A program made the translations under genes and the position numbers. From JAICIG01 sp035532215 (lineage in GTDB: Bacteria; Planctomycetota; Planctomycetia; Pirellulales; JAICIG01), in the NCBI GenBank assembly GCA_035532215.1, contig DATKRK010000339.1, forward strand, positions 1 to 16,713: a DNA stretch of 16,713 nt. The letters run 5' to 3'. Of this stretch, positions 8,401 to 16,255 are shown piece by piece; positions within the stretch are counted from its first letter, which is position 1, and the number at the start of each line of letters is the position of its first letter. Under the pieces are notes generated by a model. That model was not told the DNA's origin, did no database searches, and saw nothing but the letters and a program-made list of their open reading frames with translations.

Positions 8401-10065
8401 CCGGCAGTAGCGCCACAAGTGCAGCGGATGCGTAGGCAGAAGAACGGCCTTAAACGCTTCCTCACCCCGTCCCAATTCGACGCGAACCTGCACTACGTCG
8501 AGCGCAAGCAAGCCATCGAGCGTCGTTCGCGCCCAGTGCTGATCCACCTCGCCGGACATGCGGTCGTAGTTCGCGGCGACCGAGCCGTACAGTTGTCCCG
8601 CGACATTCAGGTACTTCTCGGCCGTTTTGGCCGCCTTCGAATTGCCCGCGAACCAATCGAGCGGAAAGTGGGCCAGCATGTCGAGGTCTGGCAGCAGCTC
8701 GCTGCGCCGCTCGACGAATTCGCGCCAAATGACTGAAATCGTAGGGTTTTTCCCGGTGAGTCGCTCCAGTTCCTGGTCCCAGTCCTTGAAGAACCGCGAC
8801 AACCCAAGCTGTTCGCTGCCTTCTGCGTCGACTGTTAGTTCTTCCGGGTTGGTGACACGTGTGCCGGGCCGGTCGTAGTCCGCCAAGGCCCGCGCGAGAT
8901 CGGGCTGGTTTGTTTGGACCAAACCGCCCCACACCTCCCCTGAACAGAACTTGTGAATCCACCCGACGAATTTCCGGTCGAGCCTTGTGGAAAACTCTTG
9001 CGGTTCACCGGCCACGAGCACCTCACCGCTCACCTCGTCATCGGTGTCGTCACCCTGAATGGCATCGCGGAGCCGTTCCGCAAGGGTCTCCGCGTTTGCA
9101 CGGAGATCGTCCCGCCGGTCGTCAAGCAAGGCGTCCGCGGCGGCTCGCGGTAGCGTTCGGTCGTCGAGCGTTCCCAGCGCCTCGTCGACCTCTGTTTCGG
9201 GTTCCGCCGGGGGCTCGCGGTTTCTTTCCGGCTGCGGGTTTAGCAACTCCAACGCATCGGCGAGCGTAACGTCAGCCAATTTGGCAACGGTTGGCTCGCG
9301 GCGGACGGTCTCAATCTTTGCCAAAATGGTTCGCAGACGGGATCCCCTGGACTTGTCGACGCGCTTCCGCAATGCCGTCAAGGATCCGGCGCCCAGGTCG
9401 CGGATCTTGCGGATCGTCTCCAAGTTGCGTTGGAGTCGGAGTTCCGGCCCCGGACTGAGCTCAAACAGAGCCGGATCAGCGAACAACCCGAGGGCGGGTA
9501 ACGACGCGCGGGGGGCGTTGCTGCCGTGCTTCTTCTCGTTTGTCGCCCAGGTCGCGAGAAACGCTCGAATTTGCTCGAATGAAAACGCCGCGAGCAGCAC
9601 ATCGTCTGTAAGCACTTCCAAGAGTTTCCTGTGACCCGATGTTTTTACGAACGGAGCGCGTTCCGTGGTCCAACTCAACAGGTAGCGGACAAGCTGCCCC
9701 GAAGTCACTTGCTCCTGGTGCTGGAGAGTGTTGACACCAGGATGTCGACCTCGCGCAAGTGCAACCGTGAACGGGTGCGAGGCTCGTGAGTTTCGCCACG
9801 AGCCGGCCATGTGCAGATCGTCCGACAAGTGCATGATCCCATTTGCTTTATACTTCTTCCGCAGAGATACGAGTTTGCCCATGTCCGCATCGAAGTCGAC
9901 CAAGGCCAACGAAACTGGACCCGGCAACGCGAGCTGTGACAACCCAGCGAAGAAATAAGGCAAGTCGATTTTGGGCAGTTCCTGGCGCGCCAACGCGCGG
10001 TGCGTGCTTAACTCCGCGTCAATCCAGCACAGCAGACTTTGGGAGGCGAGTTCGTCGGCGGTCAT
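5437..10065 (-). CDS. HerA/FtsK-like ATPase with internal PD-(D/E)XK nuclease motif (DptH-like)
   Basis: This 1542-residue protein is the last gene of the operon. The C-terminal ATPase has ITWEPSIAGNPHLLVAGQPGT... with Walker A GQPGTGKTT (1227-1235), IVFDFHGD (1252-1259), Walker B IIFDEAH (1437-1443) and LILASQESRDF (1465-1475), as in HerA/VirB4-type DNA-translocating ATPases. Before it, CDLLALREENRHLVIECLEVKS (980-1001) fits a PD-(D/E)XK nuclease core, with Asp981, Glu998 and Lys1000 as candidate catalytic residues. A low-complexity linker (about 1130-1205) separates the two. The first 900 residues are large helical and mixed regions I cannot name. Size, gene order and the ATPase at the end match DptH (DndH), the translocase-like component of phosphorothioation-dependent restriction. 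Its ATG overlaps the TGA of the preceding gene (ATGA), so translation is probably coupled. It could equally belong to a related, unnamed system. Confidence 0.85.
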   Translation of the reverse strand: MTADELASQSLLCWIDAELSTHRALARQELPKIDLPYFFAGLSQLALPGPVSLALVDFDADMGKLVSLRKKYKANGIMHLSDDLHMAGSWRNSRASHPFTVALARGRHPGVNTLQHQEQVTSGQLVRYLLSWTTERAPFVKTSGHRKLLEVLTDDVLLAAFSFEQIRAFLATWATNEKKHGSNAPRASLPALGLFADPALFELSPGPELRLQRNLETIRKIRDLGAGSLTALRKRVDKSRGSRLRTILAKIETVRREPTVAKLADVTLADALELLNPQPERNREPPAEPETEVDEALGTLDDRTLPRAAADALLDDRRDDLRANAETLAERLRDAIQGDDTDDEVSGEVLVAGEPQEFSTRLDRKFVGWIHKFCSGEVWGGLVQTNQPDLARALADYDRPGTRVTNPEELTVDAEGSEQLGLSRFFKDWDQELERLTGKNPTISVIWREFVERRSELLPDLDMLAHFPLDWFAGNSKAAKTAEKYLNVAGQLYGSVAANYDRMSGEVDQHWARTTLDGLLALDVVQVRVELGRGEEAFKAVLLPTHPLHLWRYCRLSAILRGLGKSLPPEDRRAVLEEVGEPQQFLSVIYASRFPGNRGADRILPVSSDIHRLATFENLRNACQSEDGQQSLAYAVERFAAIHRQHVFPLRLVLLNPPHAGKLLLGLLKLLDGRKRDFIPNLCIEIRGTPEHAGRLHEALPFDTRERDLLEERIASGRLELRVDRQPKPLLQHLAALKDNPCHLLAVFDESSVSIRRGGAGLHLPMSPFCVRRNPKFDKFQNALRLEPADTDPPFGEFLKLLNKAEGAESEGNSYAWGDAQGLREAVDGTVCGDEFAARWFFLADRALPAEGGMNAKRLLRRREGQRHVLLTAGDYLAMVRLMRPVFEEDAANLLVSVPQLETLLAEGAHLVGGGVLDLVKSSDGTIVKQKVIGLMGLLLAARDHRRRHPASLVVSTDSQLARLWLRLGQQGLGEMGQRCDLLALREENRHLVIECLEVKSSLDSPLGATDSRIGEARDQVLATLEAVRDGLSGVSPGGVEATVLTAPRCEMIKEVFVAGSMSRHATKEQRAVWADWLMRLFRPSPALVELRGRIVGVWIRSSQRGTEERLADAPYRIDLRHLGEREVEELLAGDGGPPKDDDQSGLNGSDLDEPPCGPPSGSLAKSSSSPNERATHAVASSKQVTRSAKQPASALTSSILLGRASDDSSITWEPSIAGNPHLLVAGQPGTGKTTCLVNICCQFADHGVMPIVFDFHGDIEAKLAPRIPRMVRSGMRSLGFNPMRVPMHQIHGHVEAAGLLRDIFSAVFPDLGDLQLEALRTAIKLTFEAKGWPIGVGKKQPESPEFGEFLGYLRSLPKKDAGTRALLARLTELDDYDFFDSHVETPSMLDQSQPVVIQLHQTQNEAVQRAFAAFTFYRLYQDMHQRGQQDRITHSIIFDEAHRAAKLKLIPTMAKECRKFGLSLILASQESRDFDRSLFGNIANYLLLRVTEDTARHLAKNALPSGRQRAITDKLKQLPKYEALWLCEGRKSPVHIRLSPK

Positions 10066-11384
10066 GAAAAACTCTCGCTATGGGTTGAACAAAGAACCAG
10101 CCCATCGGCTGGATTGATTGCTAAACCCAACTCCTTCAGCAGTCGTACAAAGGCTTCGACATTTGGCGTTAAGTCTTCGCTCTGATCAAGACCCGCGTAG
10201 CCGTTTGAGGCGAGACGTGCGGAGTCGTCGGCGTTTGCACCGATGACAATCCCCCAGACCATGTAAAGCTGGGTTGCTAACTCTGCAAGTGACCGAACTT
10301 CTCCATACGGCATCATCGACAAGACGAGGACGCGAAGAGTATCAGGCTGCAATTCAAAGTGTTTTGGGATATTATTGGCGCGTGGCTGCGCCAGCCCTGA
10401 TCGTAGACTGAGTTCTCGCAAAACCTCCTGCAGCGGCGGAAACTTCGACGCCGAATTCGCTGTGAGTGCCTCGTATTCACTGTGGCATTCGTCGAAACGG
10501 CCCTCGGCGTCGAACCGCGCAAAGCTTTGCAAGAGGTCTTCGGTCGTTCTGGTGAAACACCATCGACTCTGTGACCGCAATCTTGATTGTCTTCGCCCCA
10601 AGAAGTCCATCAGCAGCAGCGGCGACGACTTTTTGCCTTGCCCTTCGCGGATCAAATATTGAACGAGCCAAATGAGCAAGGCGATTGTGAGGCCGCGAAG
10701 ACGCGTCTCTGGAGCAACCAGCCGCTCCAGGTTTCTGCAGAGGCACTCCAAAGCCGAGGTTTGATCCACCATCATCCGGCTAACCCGCTTCAGCCGCGTC
10801 GTCTTCAGTTCTCCAAAACGAATCTCGTGACTCTCCTTCTCATCACATGACTCAGCTTCATCCTCATCGTCAATCAATGGCCGGAAGAGTCGATACAATG
10901 CCGAGCGATCCGATTCCAACCATTGGAGAGCCATTTCTGCCACACGCTTGCCGGCGTCGGACTGTTGGAGCACTAACGATACGAACAATCCGGCGTAGCC
11001 GTCATTCCGCTTGTGATTCGTCAAGAGACGAGAGGAGACGAGAGAATAATCATTTCCGAAGCCGGAGTAGGGGCGAAACGCCGGATAGACGGCCTCGTCG
11101 TTGTCAGCCACAGGTTGCAGGTGTCCGCGCATATTGTGAACGGACTCCACGCTGAAATCAGCACAAACGCATCCGTTTGCGAGGAGCAGTTCGCGCAGAC
11201 CCGGCGTTGCATAGTCTTCCTTCATCTCTTTGTTTGAAGATGTCGCGACGGTCTTGTTCAGCGTCTCAAGCTGATAGTACCGGTTCGTCAACGCCAGAAA
11301 AAATCCGGAGGCGAAATGAATCGGCTTGATCCGGCGCTCGGTGTTGAACCCGAACGCGCAGCCGTATATCTGTTCCTTACTCAA
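10062..11384 (-). CDS. DptG-like middle protein of the operon
   Basis: This is a 440-residue protein beginning (M)SKEQIYGCAFGFNTERRIKP. I chose the TTG at 11382-11384 over longer in-frame ATG starts. A strong AGGAGG lies 9 nt upstream, and this start overlaps the end of the preceding gene by only 8 nt. The length equals that of DptG (DndG), which sits between F and H in phosphorothioation-dependent restriction operons, but I cannot point to a diagnostic motif. The protein is mostly helical, with a hydrophobic stretch GLTIALLIWLVQYLI near the middle, probably a buried helix as no other membrane features are present. The C-terminal part (FELQPDTLRVLVLSMMPYGE, then LYMVWGIVIGAN and AFVRLLKELGLAINPADG) has the rhythm of a winged-helix domain. 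Its DNA is visibly richer in A and T than its neighbours. No enzymatic motif is seen, so a structural or DNA-binding subunit is my inference. Confidence 0.75.
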   Translation of the reverse strand: MSKEQIYGCAFGFNTERRIKPIHFASGFFLALTNRYYQLETLNKTVATSSNKEMKEDYATPGLRELLLANGCVCADFSVESVHNMRGHLQPVADNDEAVYPAFRPYSGFGNDYSLVSSRLLTNHKRNDGYAGLFVSLVLQQSDAGKRVAEMALQWLESDRSALYRLFRPLIDDEDEAESCDEKESHEIRFGELKTTRLKRVSRMMVDQTSALECLCRNLERLVAPETRLRGLTIALLIWLVQYLIREGQGKKSSPLLLMDFLGRRQSRLRSQSRWCFTRTTEDLLQSFARFDAEGRFDECHSEYEALTANSASKFPPLQEVLRELSLRSGLAQPRANNIPKHFELQPDTLRVLVLSMMPYGEVRSLAELATQLYMVWGIVIGANADDSARLASNGYAGLDQSEDLTPNVEAFVRLLKELGLAINPADGLVLCSTHSESFS

Positions 11385-14300
11385 AAGTTGTGACCTCCTC
11401 GTAACGCTTTCCATCCGCGGACAGAATAATCTTGGCGGTTGTCCGTGTGTCATGGTTGTGAATGAAGAACACGTTGGTCTGCGACACGTCCGTGCGGCGA
11501 AGTTCGTCGAGGAAAGCATCGAGGCGATTCACGTCCCGAGCCGGCAAAAGGTGCCGTGGCAGGCCCTGCTCGAGCTTCTCCAGTGCCACAAAGAGCGTGT
11601 AATCCACGTCGAGCCTTACGGACTGACCGGCAGATTGCTGGAACTCGACTCGGACGTGATCCGGCTGGTATCCGAACGCGCCGCTCAACCGCCGCGGCAA
11701 TCGCGGCAACATGAATCGTAGCGTCGACGCGGGGATTTGTTGGCACGCAACGTACGCATGCGATGGTTGCTCATGGAACCGGTGACCGATCCATAGGTAC
11801 AAGTTCGTCGCGGCCTCCGGAAACGGCACCGCACAATACGCGCGGTTGATAGCCGCGACGAGATTATTCTTGAAGCCATGGTCGGGCTCACGGAGCTCGA
11901 CCAGCAGCGTGAGCAACCGCTGACCGGGTGTGCCTGCCAACTCGAATGCTCGCAACCCTTCCCGATGCTCGAAATAGAAGCGACGCTTGAGGGCCCGGAA
12001 GCGATCGCCGTCGCGAGCCTGAGACACTGGAACACCGTCGACCAGCCAATCTGCGTCGTTGGTCTGGCTGTATTCGAGCCGCGCATCCCAACGCGGATGG
12101 CTGTGACGCGCCGGATCGGCAAGATCCGCGAGCAGACCAGGCAATGTGAAACGCGGGTCAGTTTGAAACAGCCGCTCCGAGTACCATCGCGACGGCGATC
12201 GTACAGGGACATTGTCAGGGCGACATTCCCCAAACAGCAGCCGTGCAACGAGGATCCACAGTTCGCGCACCGTAGCCCGGCGTCCGGCGCTAGCAAGTCG
12301 GTGAAAAAGGTTCAACAACCTCGTCTGTATTTCCGGCTGATTGAGTCGCCGCAAGTTCCAAGCGAGATCACCTTCGGCGTCTGATTTCGCCGCGGCGAGG
12401 ACCTCCCGTCGAGACAGCATCTGTTGCAAGAGCTTTTCCGCGAATCCAGATACGAGAGGGTTCCGCAAGCTAAGGTCGACGACGAGAACCTTCTCTCGCG
12501 CTGCCTCTTCGGGACTTTCGTCGGGCCCGTAGACCAACCTACCCTTGCACTGACGATCGATTTCAGCAATGTGCTGCGGCAATTCACGTCCCTGGTGCCG
12601 GCGCAGCAGGAAAAGAGGGTATTCGTTCGCCGCAAGACAGAACGGTCGGCCAGCCTTGATCGCCTTTTTCCAAAGCTTAAGGATCGGCGACACGTCTCCC
12701 GGCTTCATGATCGCTGTCGCGTCATAGACAACTTCCGCCTTGACGCGGTCGAACTCCGACTTTAGCCGTTTCAACAAATGTGTTTTGCCGTCACCGGCGT
12801 TGCCCGTGAGGATCAAACTGAAGCCTTTTTTCACCTTATCGACGAGGAACTTGTCGAGCGGTTGTGGCACGTGCAGGCGAGAGAGTTCCTCGTCCGTAAG
12901 TTCATCCGCGCAGACTCGTGAGCCGGCCACGGCTAAGTCACGCCAGAAATCGAGTTCGGGGTGGCTCTGCACTGGCTTTCCTGCAGAACCAGGACGCTGT
13001 TTGCGATGAGTCGGTTCCCCCGTCGGCTGCAGCCGGTCGCTCAGGAGCCAACCCCTACCCTGCCGAAGCGATTCCAGGGCGGGTGCAAAGTCAATCCGAT
13101 TGGCAAGCCAACGGCGACGCCAATATTCCACGATCCGGTCGGTGGCATCGCGATATCTTTCGGGGTGACGCAGAAATTCTGGGACGTGAGCCGATTCGCC
13201 TCGCAAAAACTCTGCCGCCTTCGACCAAAACGAAACCGCGTAAACGCGCCGCGGTTGGTCATGACGCATCAACACGGTAGCGTTAAAGCCGAGCAGGTCC
13301 ATCCCACTGCGGAGTTTACGGAACTTCGGGCTGGGGCCCTCGCCAAACACGTGATTGACATGGCGATAAGTCGTCTCGTCTTCCAGTGCTTGTTGAATGG
13401 CTTCCGTCGTTGCCTTGGAAAACTGCACGGTGCCGTAGCCCTCAGTTTCGCCGAGGAACTTGTAGCGGATTTCCGGCTGCTCGGAGGCAATGATCCCGGC
13501 CGGCAGACGCAAGCGTTCGTACTGGCTGCTGCCGATCGCGAAAAGGCTGGTGGTGTTGAGCCAGGCCAGCGTGCAGCCCTTGGTGCGTGGCGCGTTCTTG
13601 AGTTGGGAGCTGATCACCGATGGCTGGTCGCCGTAGCGCCGGCGATAGTCGTCCGCCACTTGCGGGCTGAGTAGAAGGAGGGCCGTAAGCTTTCCGGCTA
13701 GCAAGTGGTTGTACGGGGGGATTGCTCCGCAGGTAGTGACTTCCAGCATGTTGGTGCCCGCTCGAGCGCTCTTTGCGCTTACTAGAGTCGTGTTCAAAGC
13801 CGAGTTAAAGGCGTCCTCGCGCAGCAAGCCCTCAATTGCTGCCGGATCGGTCAGACGGTCGGCCTCGCGCTGGAGCGTCAGGCGAGCCTGCAAGAGCCGG
13901 CTCAGTTCAAATGCGCGTTTCTTCGCCACGAGCATTTGTCGGGATCGCAGCTTGTTTTCGTCGTTGATCGCTCGTCCCTCGAGCTCCAGCAGGGCTACCT
14001 TCACGGGCGGCAGATCGGCATCACACGTTTCCATTTCCTGGAGGTACTTGGGGGAGTTGGTCGTCTCGCCGGAAATCGCCTGCAACACGTCCTGCCGTCG
14101 CTCGGCAAATTCCGCGCTGCGACGACGCAGCCGCTCGATAACCACCTCCGTGGGCCGCTCGAGTTCGTTCTTTTTCACAAGCGACTTGGTTTCGATTTCC
14201 GCCAGGGCGTTTTCCAGTGTATTCTCGAGAAATCGGTGGCAATGCCGGAGCTCGCGGCGATCTCGACGCGACCCAGCTTGCCGGAGTCGCGAGCGGAAAG

Positions 14301-15093
14301 CATCAGTTGACCAGCCAATGGCATCGTCACGTGGGCCAGATTGCATCGGGCTATTGCCGAGGGCGGCGATGCCCATCACCGCGTGACAGGGGTGTGCGGC
14401 GTCGCGCACCAAATAGTTCAAACGTCGGCCAGGAATCGGTGTATTTGGAATCGACCATGAATAGCGAAAATACCGCCAGATATTGCCTAGTGAATGGCCC
14501 GTGAACTCATCGCTGATTGGATCCTCGTTTTCATCGGGCACGAGTTGCAAATATGGCCGCACGCAATGAGACAACACCCTGCCCCGGTCGTCGCCAGTGA
14601 TTAACAGCGCTGGCCGCATTCGCTCGAAGACCTCTGCGCCGTCGGCAATTAACTGACGAATGCTCGCAAGGGCAGAGTTTTCGCCAGGGGTTTCCATCAG
14701 GTCCAGGAAGTGCCTGACCCGCGGGTCATTGAATTGCTCATACAGCATTGGAGCCAATTCACGGCGAACAGCGTCTTTTGCGGCCTTCGTCTCTTCAACG
14801 GTCATGCTGCGGCGGCTGCCCAACGCGGGGGCCTCCAGCTCGATTTCGCTCCCTTCGACGCGCACTCGCCACTTCAGCATTGCCAAGTCCAGCAGCAATC
14901 TCGCGGCAGCCTCGTACTGGCCTGCCTGCCCATTCAGGGCCGAATTATTCCGGGCCCATTCGGCTTCGATTTCGGCCCAATCCGAAAACCGCGGCACCGG
15001 CTGCCCATTTTGCGCCGAAGCGATTTTACGCGCCAGCCCAAAGAACCGTTCGGCGGCGATCCCAAGAAGCCGAGAATGAAGAGGAATGTTCAT
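11377..15093 (-). CDS. DUF4338 (DruA-type) fused to DptF-like P-loop ATPase
   Basis: This 1238-residue protein is the first gene of the operon. Residues 1 to about 690 match long DUF4338 proteins. The signatures are YLVRDAAHPCHAVMGIAALG (227-246) running into RDDAIGWS (255-262), then a charged helical insert (about 295-420). Further on come VTTCGAIPPYNHLLAGKLTA (452-471), NTTSLFAIGSSQYERLRLP (513-531), EGYGTVQFS (551-559) and VNHVFGEGPSPKFRKLRSG (579-597). DUF4338 is the family of DruA in Druantia defence systems. After a short linker (691-740), RLHVPQPLDKFLVDKV leads into SLILTGNAGDGKTHLL, with the P-loop GNAGDGKT at 764-771. FCLAANEYPLFLL (818-830) and VLVVDLSLRNPL (869-880) follow; this order resembles DptF (DndF), normally a separate protein of roughly 550 residues. 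ATG 15091-15093 directly follows an in-frame TAA, so no longer frame is possible. I am confident in both parts; joint action is inferred. Confidence 0.85.
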   Translation of the reverse strand: MNIPLHSRLLGIAAERFFGLARKIASAQNGQPVPRFSDWAEIEAEWARNNSALNGQAGQYEAAARLLLDLAMLKWRVRVEGSEIELEAPALGSRRSMTVEETKAAKDAVRRELAPMLYEQFNDPRVRHFLDLMETPGENSALASIRQLIADGAEVFERMRPALLITGDDRGRVLSHCVRPYLQLVPDENEDPISDEFTGHSLGNIWRYFRYSWSIPNTPIPGRRLNYLVRDAAHPCHAVMGIAALGNSPMQSGPRDDAIGWSTDAFRSRLRQAGSRRDRRELRHCHRFLENTLENALAEIETKSLVKKNELERPTEVVIERLRRRSAEFAERRQDVLQAISGETTNSPKYLQEMETCDADLPPVKVALLELEGRAINDENKLRSRQMLVAKKRAFELSRLLQARLTLQREADRLTDPAAIEGLLREDAFNSALNTTLVSAKSARAGTNMLEVTTCGAIPPYNHLLAGKLTALLLLSPQVADDYRRRYGDQPSVISSQLKNAPRTKGCTLAWLNTTSLFAIGSSQYERLRLPAGIIASEQPEIRYKFLGETEGYGTVQFSKATTEAIQQALEDETTYRHVNHVFGEGPSPKFRKLRSGMDLLGFNATVLMRHDQPRRVYAVSFWSKAAEFLRGESAHVPEFLRHPERYRDATDRIVEYWRRRWLANRIDFAPALESLRQGRGWLLSDRLQPTGEPTHRKQRPGSAGKPVQSHPELDFWRDLAVAGSRVCADELTDEELSRLHVPQPLDKFLVDKVKKGFSLILTGNAGDGKTHLLKRLKSEFDRVKAEVVYDATAIMKPGDVSPILKLWKKAIKAGRPFCLAANEYPLFLLRRHQGRELPQHIAEIDRQCKGRLVYGPDESPEEAAREKVLVVDLSLRNPLVSGFAEKLLQQMLSRREVLAAAKSDAEGDLAWNLRRLNQPEIQTRLLNLFHRLASAGRRATVRELWILVARLLFGECRPDNVPVRSPSRWYSERLFQTDPRFTLPGLLADLADPARHSHPRWDARLEYSQTNDADWLVDGVPVSQARDGDRFRALKRRFYFEHREGLRAFELAGTPGQRLLTLLVELREPDHGFKNNLVAAINRAYCAVPFPEAATNLYLWIGHRFHEQPSHAYVACQQIPASTLRFMLPRLPRRLSGAFGYQPDHVRVEFQQSAGQSVRLDVDYTLFVALEKLEQGLPRHLLPARDVNRLDAFLDELRRTDVSQTNVFFIHNHDTRTTAKIILSADGKRYEEVTTFE
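11385..11399 (-). promoter_or_regulatory. Ribosome site that fixes a TTG start
   Basis: On the minus strand, AGGAGG occupies 11394-11399, followed by 9 nt and then TTG at 11382-11384. The site lies inside the last codons of the upstream gene (EEVTTFE), which ends 8 nt past the new start. This is a typical arrangement for coupled translation and is the main reason for preferring TTG here. Confidence 0.8.
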
Positions 15094-15132
15094 TTAGGAA
15101 CCCGAAACGCCACAACAGTCCAGCCAGGGAAT

Positions 15133-15173
15133 ATGCTCACACTCGTGAAGGCGACAGTATAGCTTGTGAGCAT
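15133..15173 (-). promoter_or_regulatory. Inverted repeat around a -10 box upstream of the defence operon
   Basis: ATGCTCACA at 15133-15141 and TGTGAGCAT at 15165-15173 are perfect 9-bp inverted copies. Their centres lie 32 bp apart, about three helical turns. Between them, on the minus strand, is TATACT (15156-15161), a good -10 box about 63 bp before the ATG of the first operon gene. No good -35 is seen at 16-18 bp. The arrangement suggests a regulator that binds both half-sites across the promoter. The gap between the divergent genes is only 145 bp, so it could also act on the plus-strand gene. Confidence 0.5.
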
Positions 15174-15238
15174 CACGCCCGCGAGGTTCGACCCGACAAC
15201 GCCCATGCCCCCCGTGATATCGCCCGTCGTGGCCGGCG

Positions 15239-16255
15239 GTGGCGGCCAGCGACGACGGGCGGGAGTGCCGCGCGGACCAAACGCCTGCGTGGTTCGATCC
15301 GGCCGAGGGCAAGCTGGGCCGCCTGATGGAAGCGCAGGTCGGCCCCAACAGCCTGTTCGCCAAGTCGCTCGATCCCAAGAACAAAGACGGCGTCATCATG
15401 CTCATCGAAGCCCGCATGCAGAAGCTGCTGGAAAACCGCCTCAATGAGGTGCTGGCCGAGTTCTCGCTCGACCAGGAAGAGTCGGCCATGTCGCGGCTCA
15501 AGACGATGCTCGACGACGGTTTTCAGAAGATCAACCGGGCACTGGGCGTCGAAGAAGCCACCACCGCCGAGGCTGCCCGTGGGCACGTCAAGGGGATCGA
15601 GTTTGAGGCCGATCTGTACAAAGTCTTCGCGGCGATGGGCCGCGGGCTGGGCGACGAGACGGAGTTGGTTCGCGGGACAGTCGGCGCCGTTGCCCGATCG
15701 AAGCAGGGCGACTTCGTGGCGACGCTGGGCGAGACGGCCGGCGCGCCGGGGCTGAAAATCGTGGTCGAGGTCAAGGAGTCGGAGTGGAAACTGAAGGATG
15801 CCCTGGCGGCGATCGACGACGCGAAAAAGAACCGCAAGGCGGTGATCGGCATCTTCGTGTTCGCCAAGGGGAGCGAGCCGGCCGAGGTCGGCGATTTCCG
15901 CCGTATCGGCGAGGACTTTTGTTGCACCGTCGATAAAGACGCCCTCGCAGCCGGCCGGCCGCTTTTGTTCCTCGATTCGGCCTACAAGATCGCGCGGGCG
16001 CTCGCCGTGGCGGCCGCGCGCCGCGGGGCGGCCGGCGGACTCGACCTGGAGGCGATCGAGCAGCACGTGCAGGAGTTGTTAGGTTGGGTCGATCGCATTG
16101 CCGAAATGGCCACCAAAGCCCGCACGATTCAGACCAGCGGCAAGTTTATCGAAGACCGCGCCAACGAGCTCAAGGACGACCTCGACCGCAGGTTAAACGA
16201 AGTCCTGGAAATGCTCCGCAACGGCGAAGAGGCCGGCCTCACGGGCATAGCGTAG
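15239..16255 (+). CDS. PD-(D/E)XK nuclease-like protein, probably missing its N-terminus
   Basis: This frame of up to 338 residues is clearly coding by its codon pattern. Residues about 24-115 form alpha-helical, coiled-coil-like sequence (LIEARMQKLLENRLNEVLAE, then LDQEESAMSRLKTML). A nuclease-type core follows: Glu121 in GIEFEADLYKVF, Asp158 in QGDFVAT, and Glu177-x-Lys179 in LKIVVEVKES, then RKAVIGIFVFAKGSEP. The C-terminal 70 residues are another long helix. The D...ExK spacing fits a restriction-endonuclease-like fold, so DNA cleavage is plausible but unproven. The start is unsatisfactory: GTG at 15239 and ATG at 15328 both lack a ribosome site, and an in-frame stop lies at 15215-15217. 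The long helical part appears to begin abruptly. I therefore think the 5' part was lost when the neighbouring operon arrived. It could still be expressed as a short protein. Confidence 0.7.
   Translation: MAASDDGRECRADQTPAWFDPAEGKLGRLMEAQVGPNSLFAKSLDPKNKDGVIMLIEARMQKLLENRLNEVLAEFSLDQEESAMSRLKTMLDDGFQKINRALGVEEATTAEAARGHVKGIEFEADLYKVFAAMGRGLGDETELVRGTVGAVARSKQGDFVATLGETAGAPGLKIVVEVKESEWKLKDALAAIDDAKKNRKAVIGIFVFAKGSEPAEVGDFRRIGEDFCCTVDKDALAAGRPLLFLDSAYKIARALAVAAARRGAAGGLDLEAIEQHVQELLGWVDRIAEMATKARTIQTSGKFIEDRANELKDDLDRRLNEVLEMLRNGEEAGLTGIA

Noticed and set aside
11385..11519. Longer N-terminus for the DptG-like protein from ATG at 11517-11519
   Set aside because: The added residues would overlap conserved coding sequence of the upstream gene, and the AGGAGG with correct spacing points to the TTG at 11382-11384.
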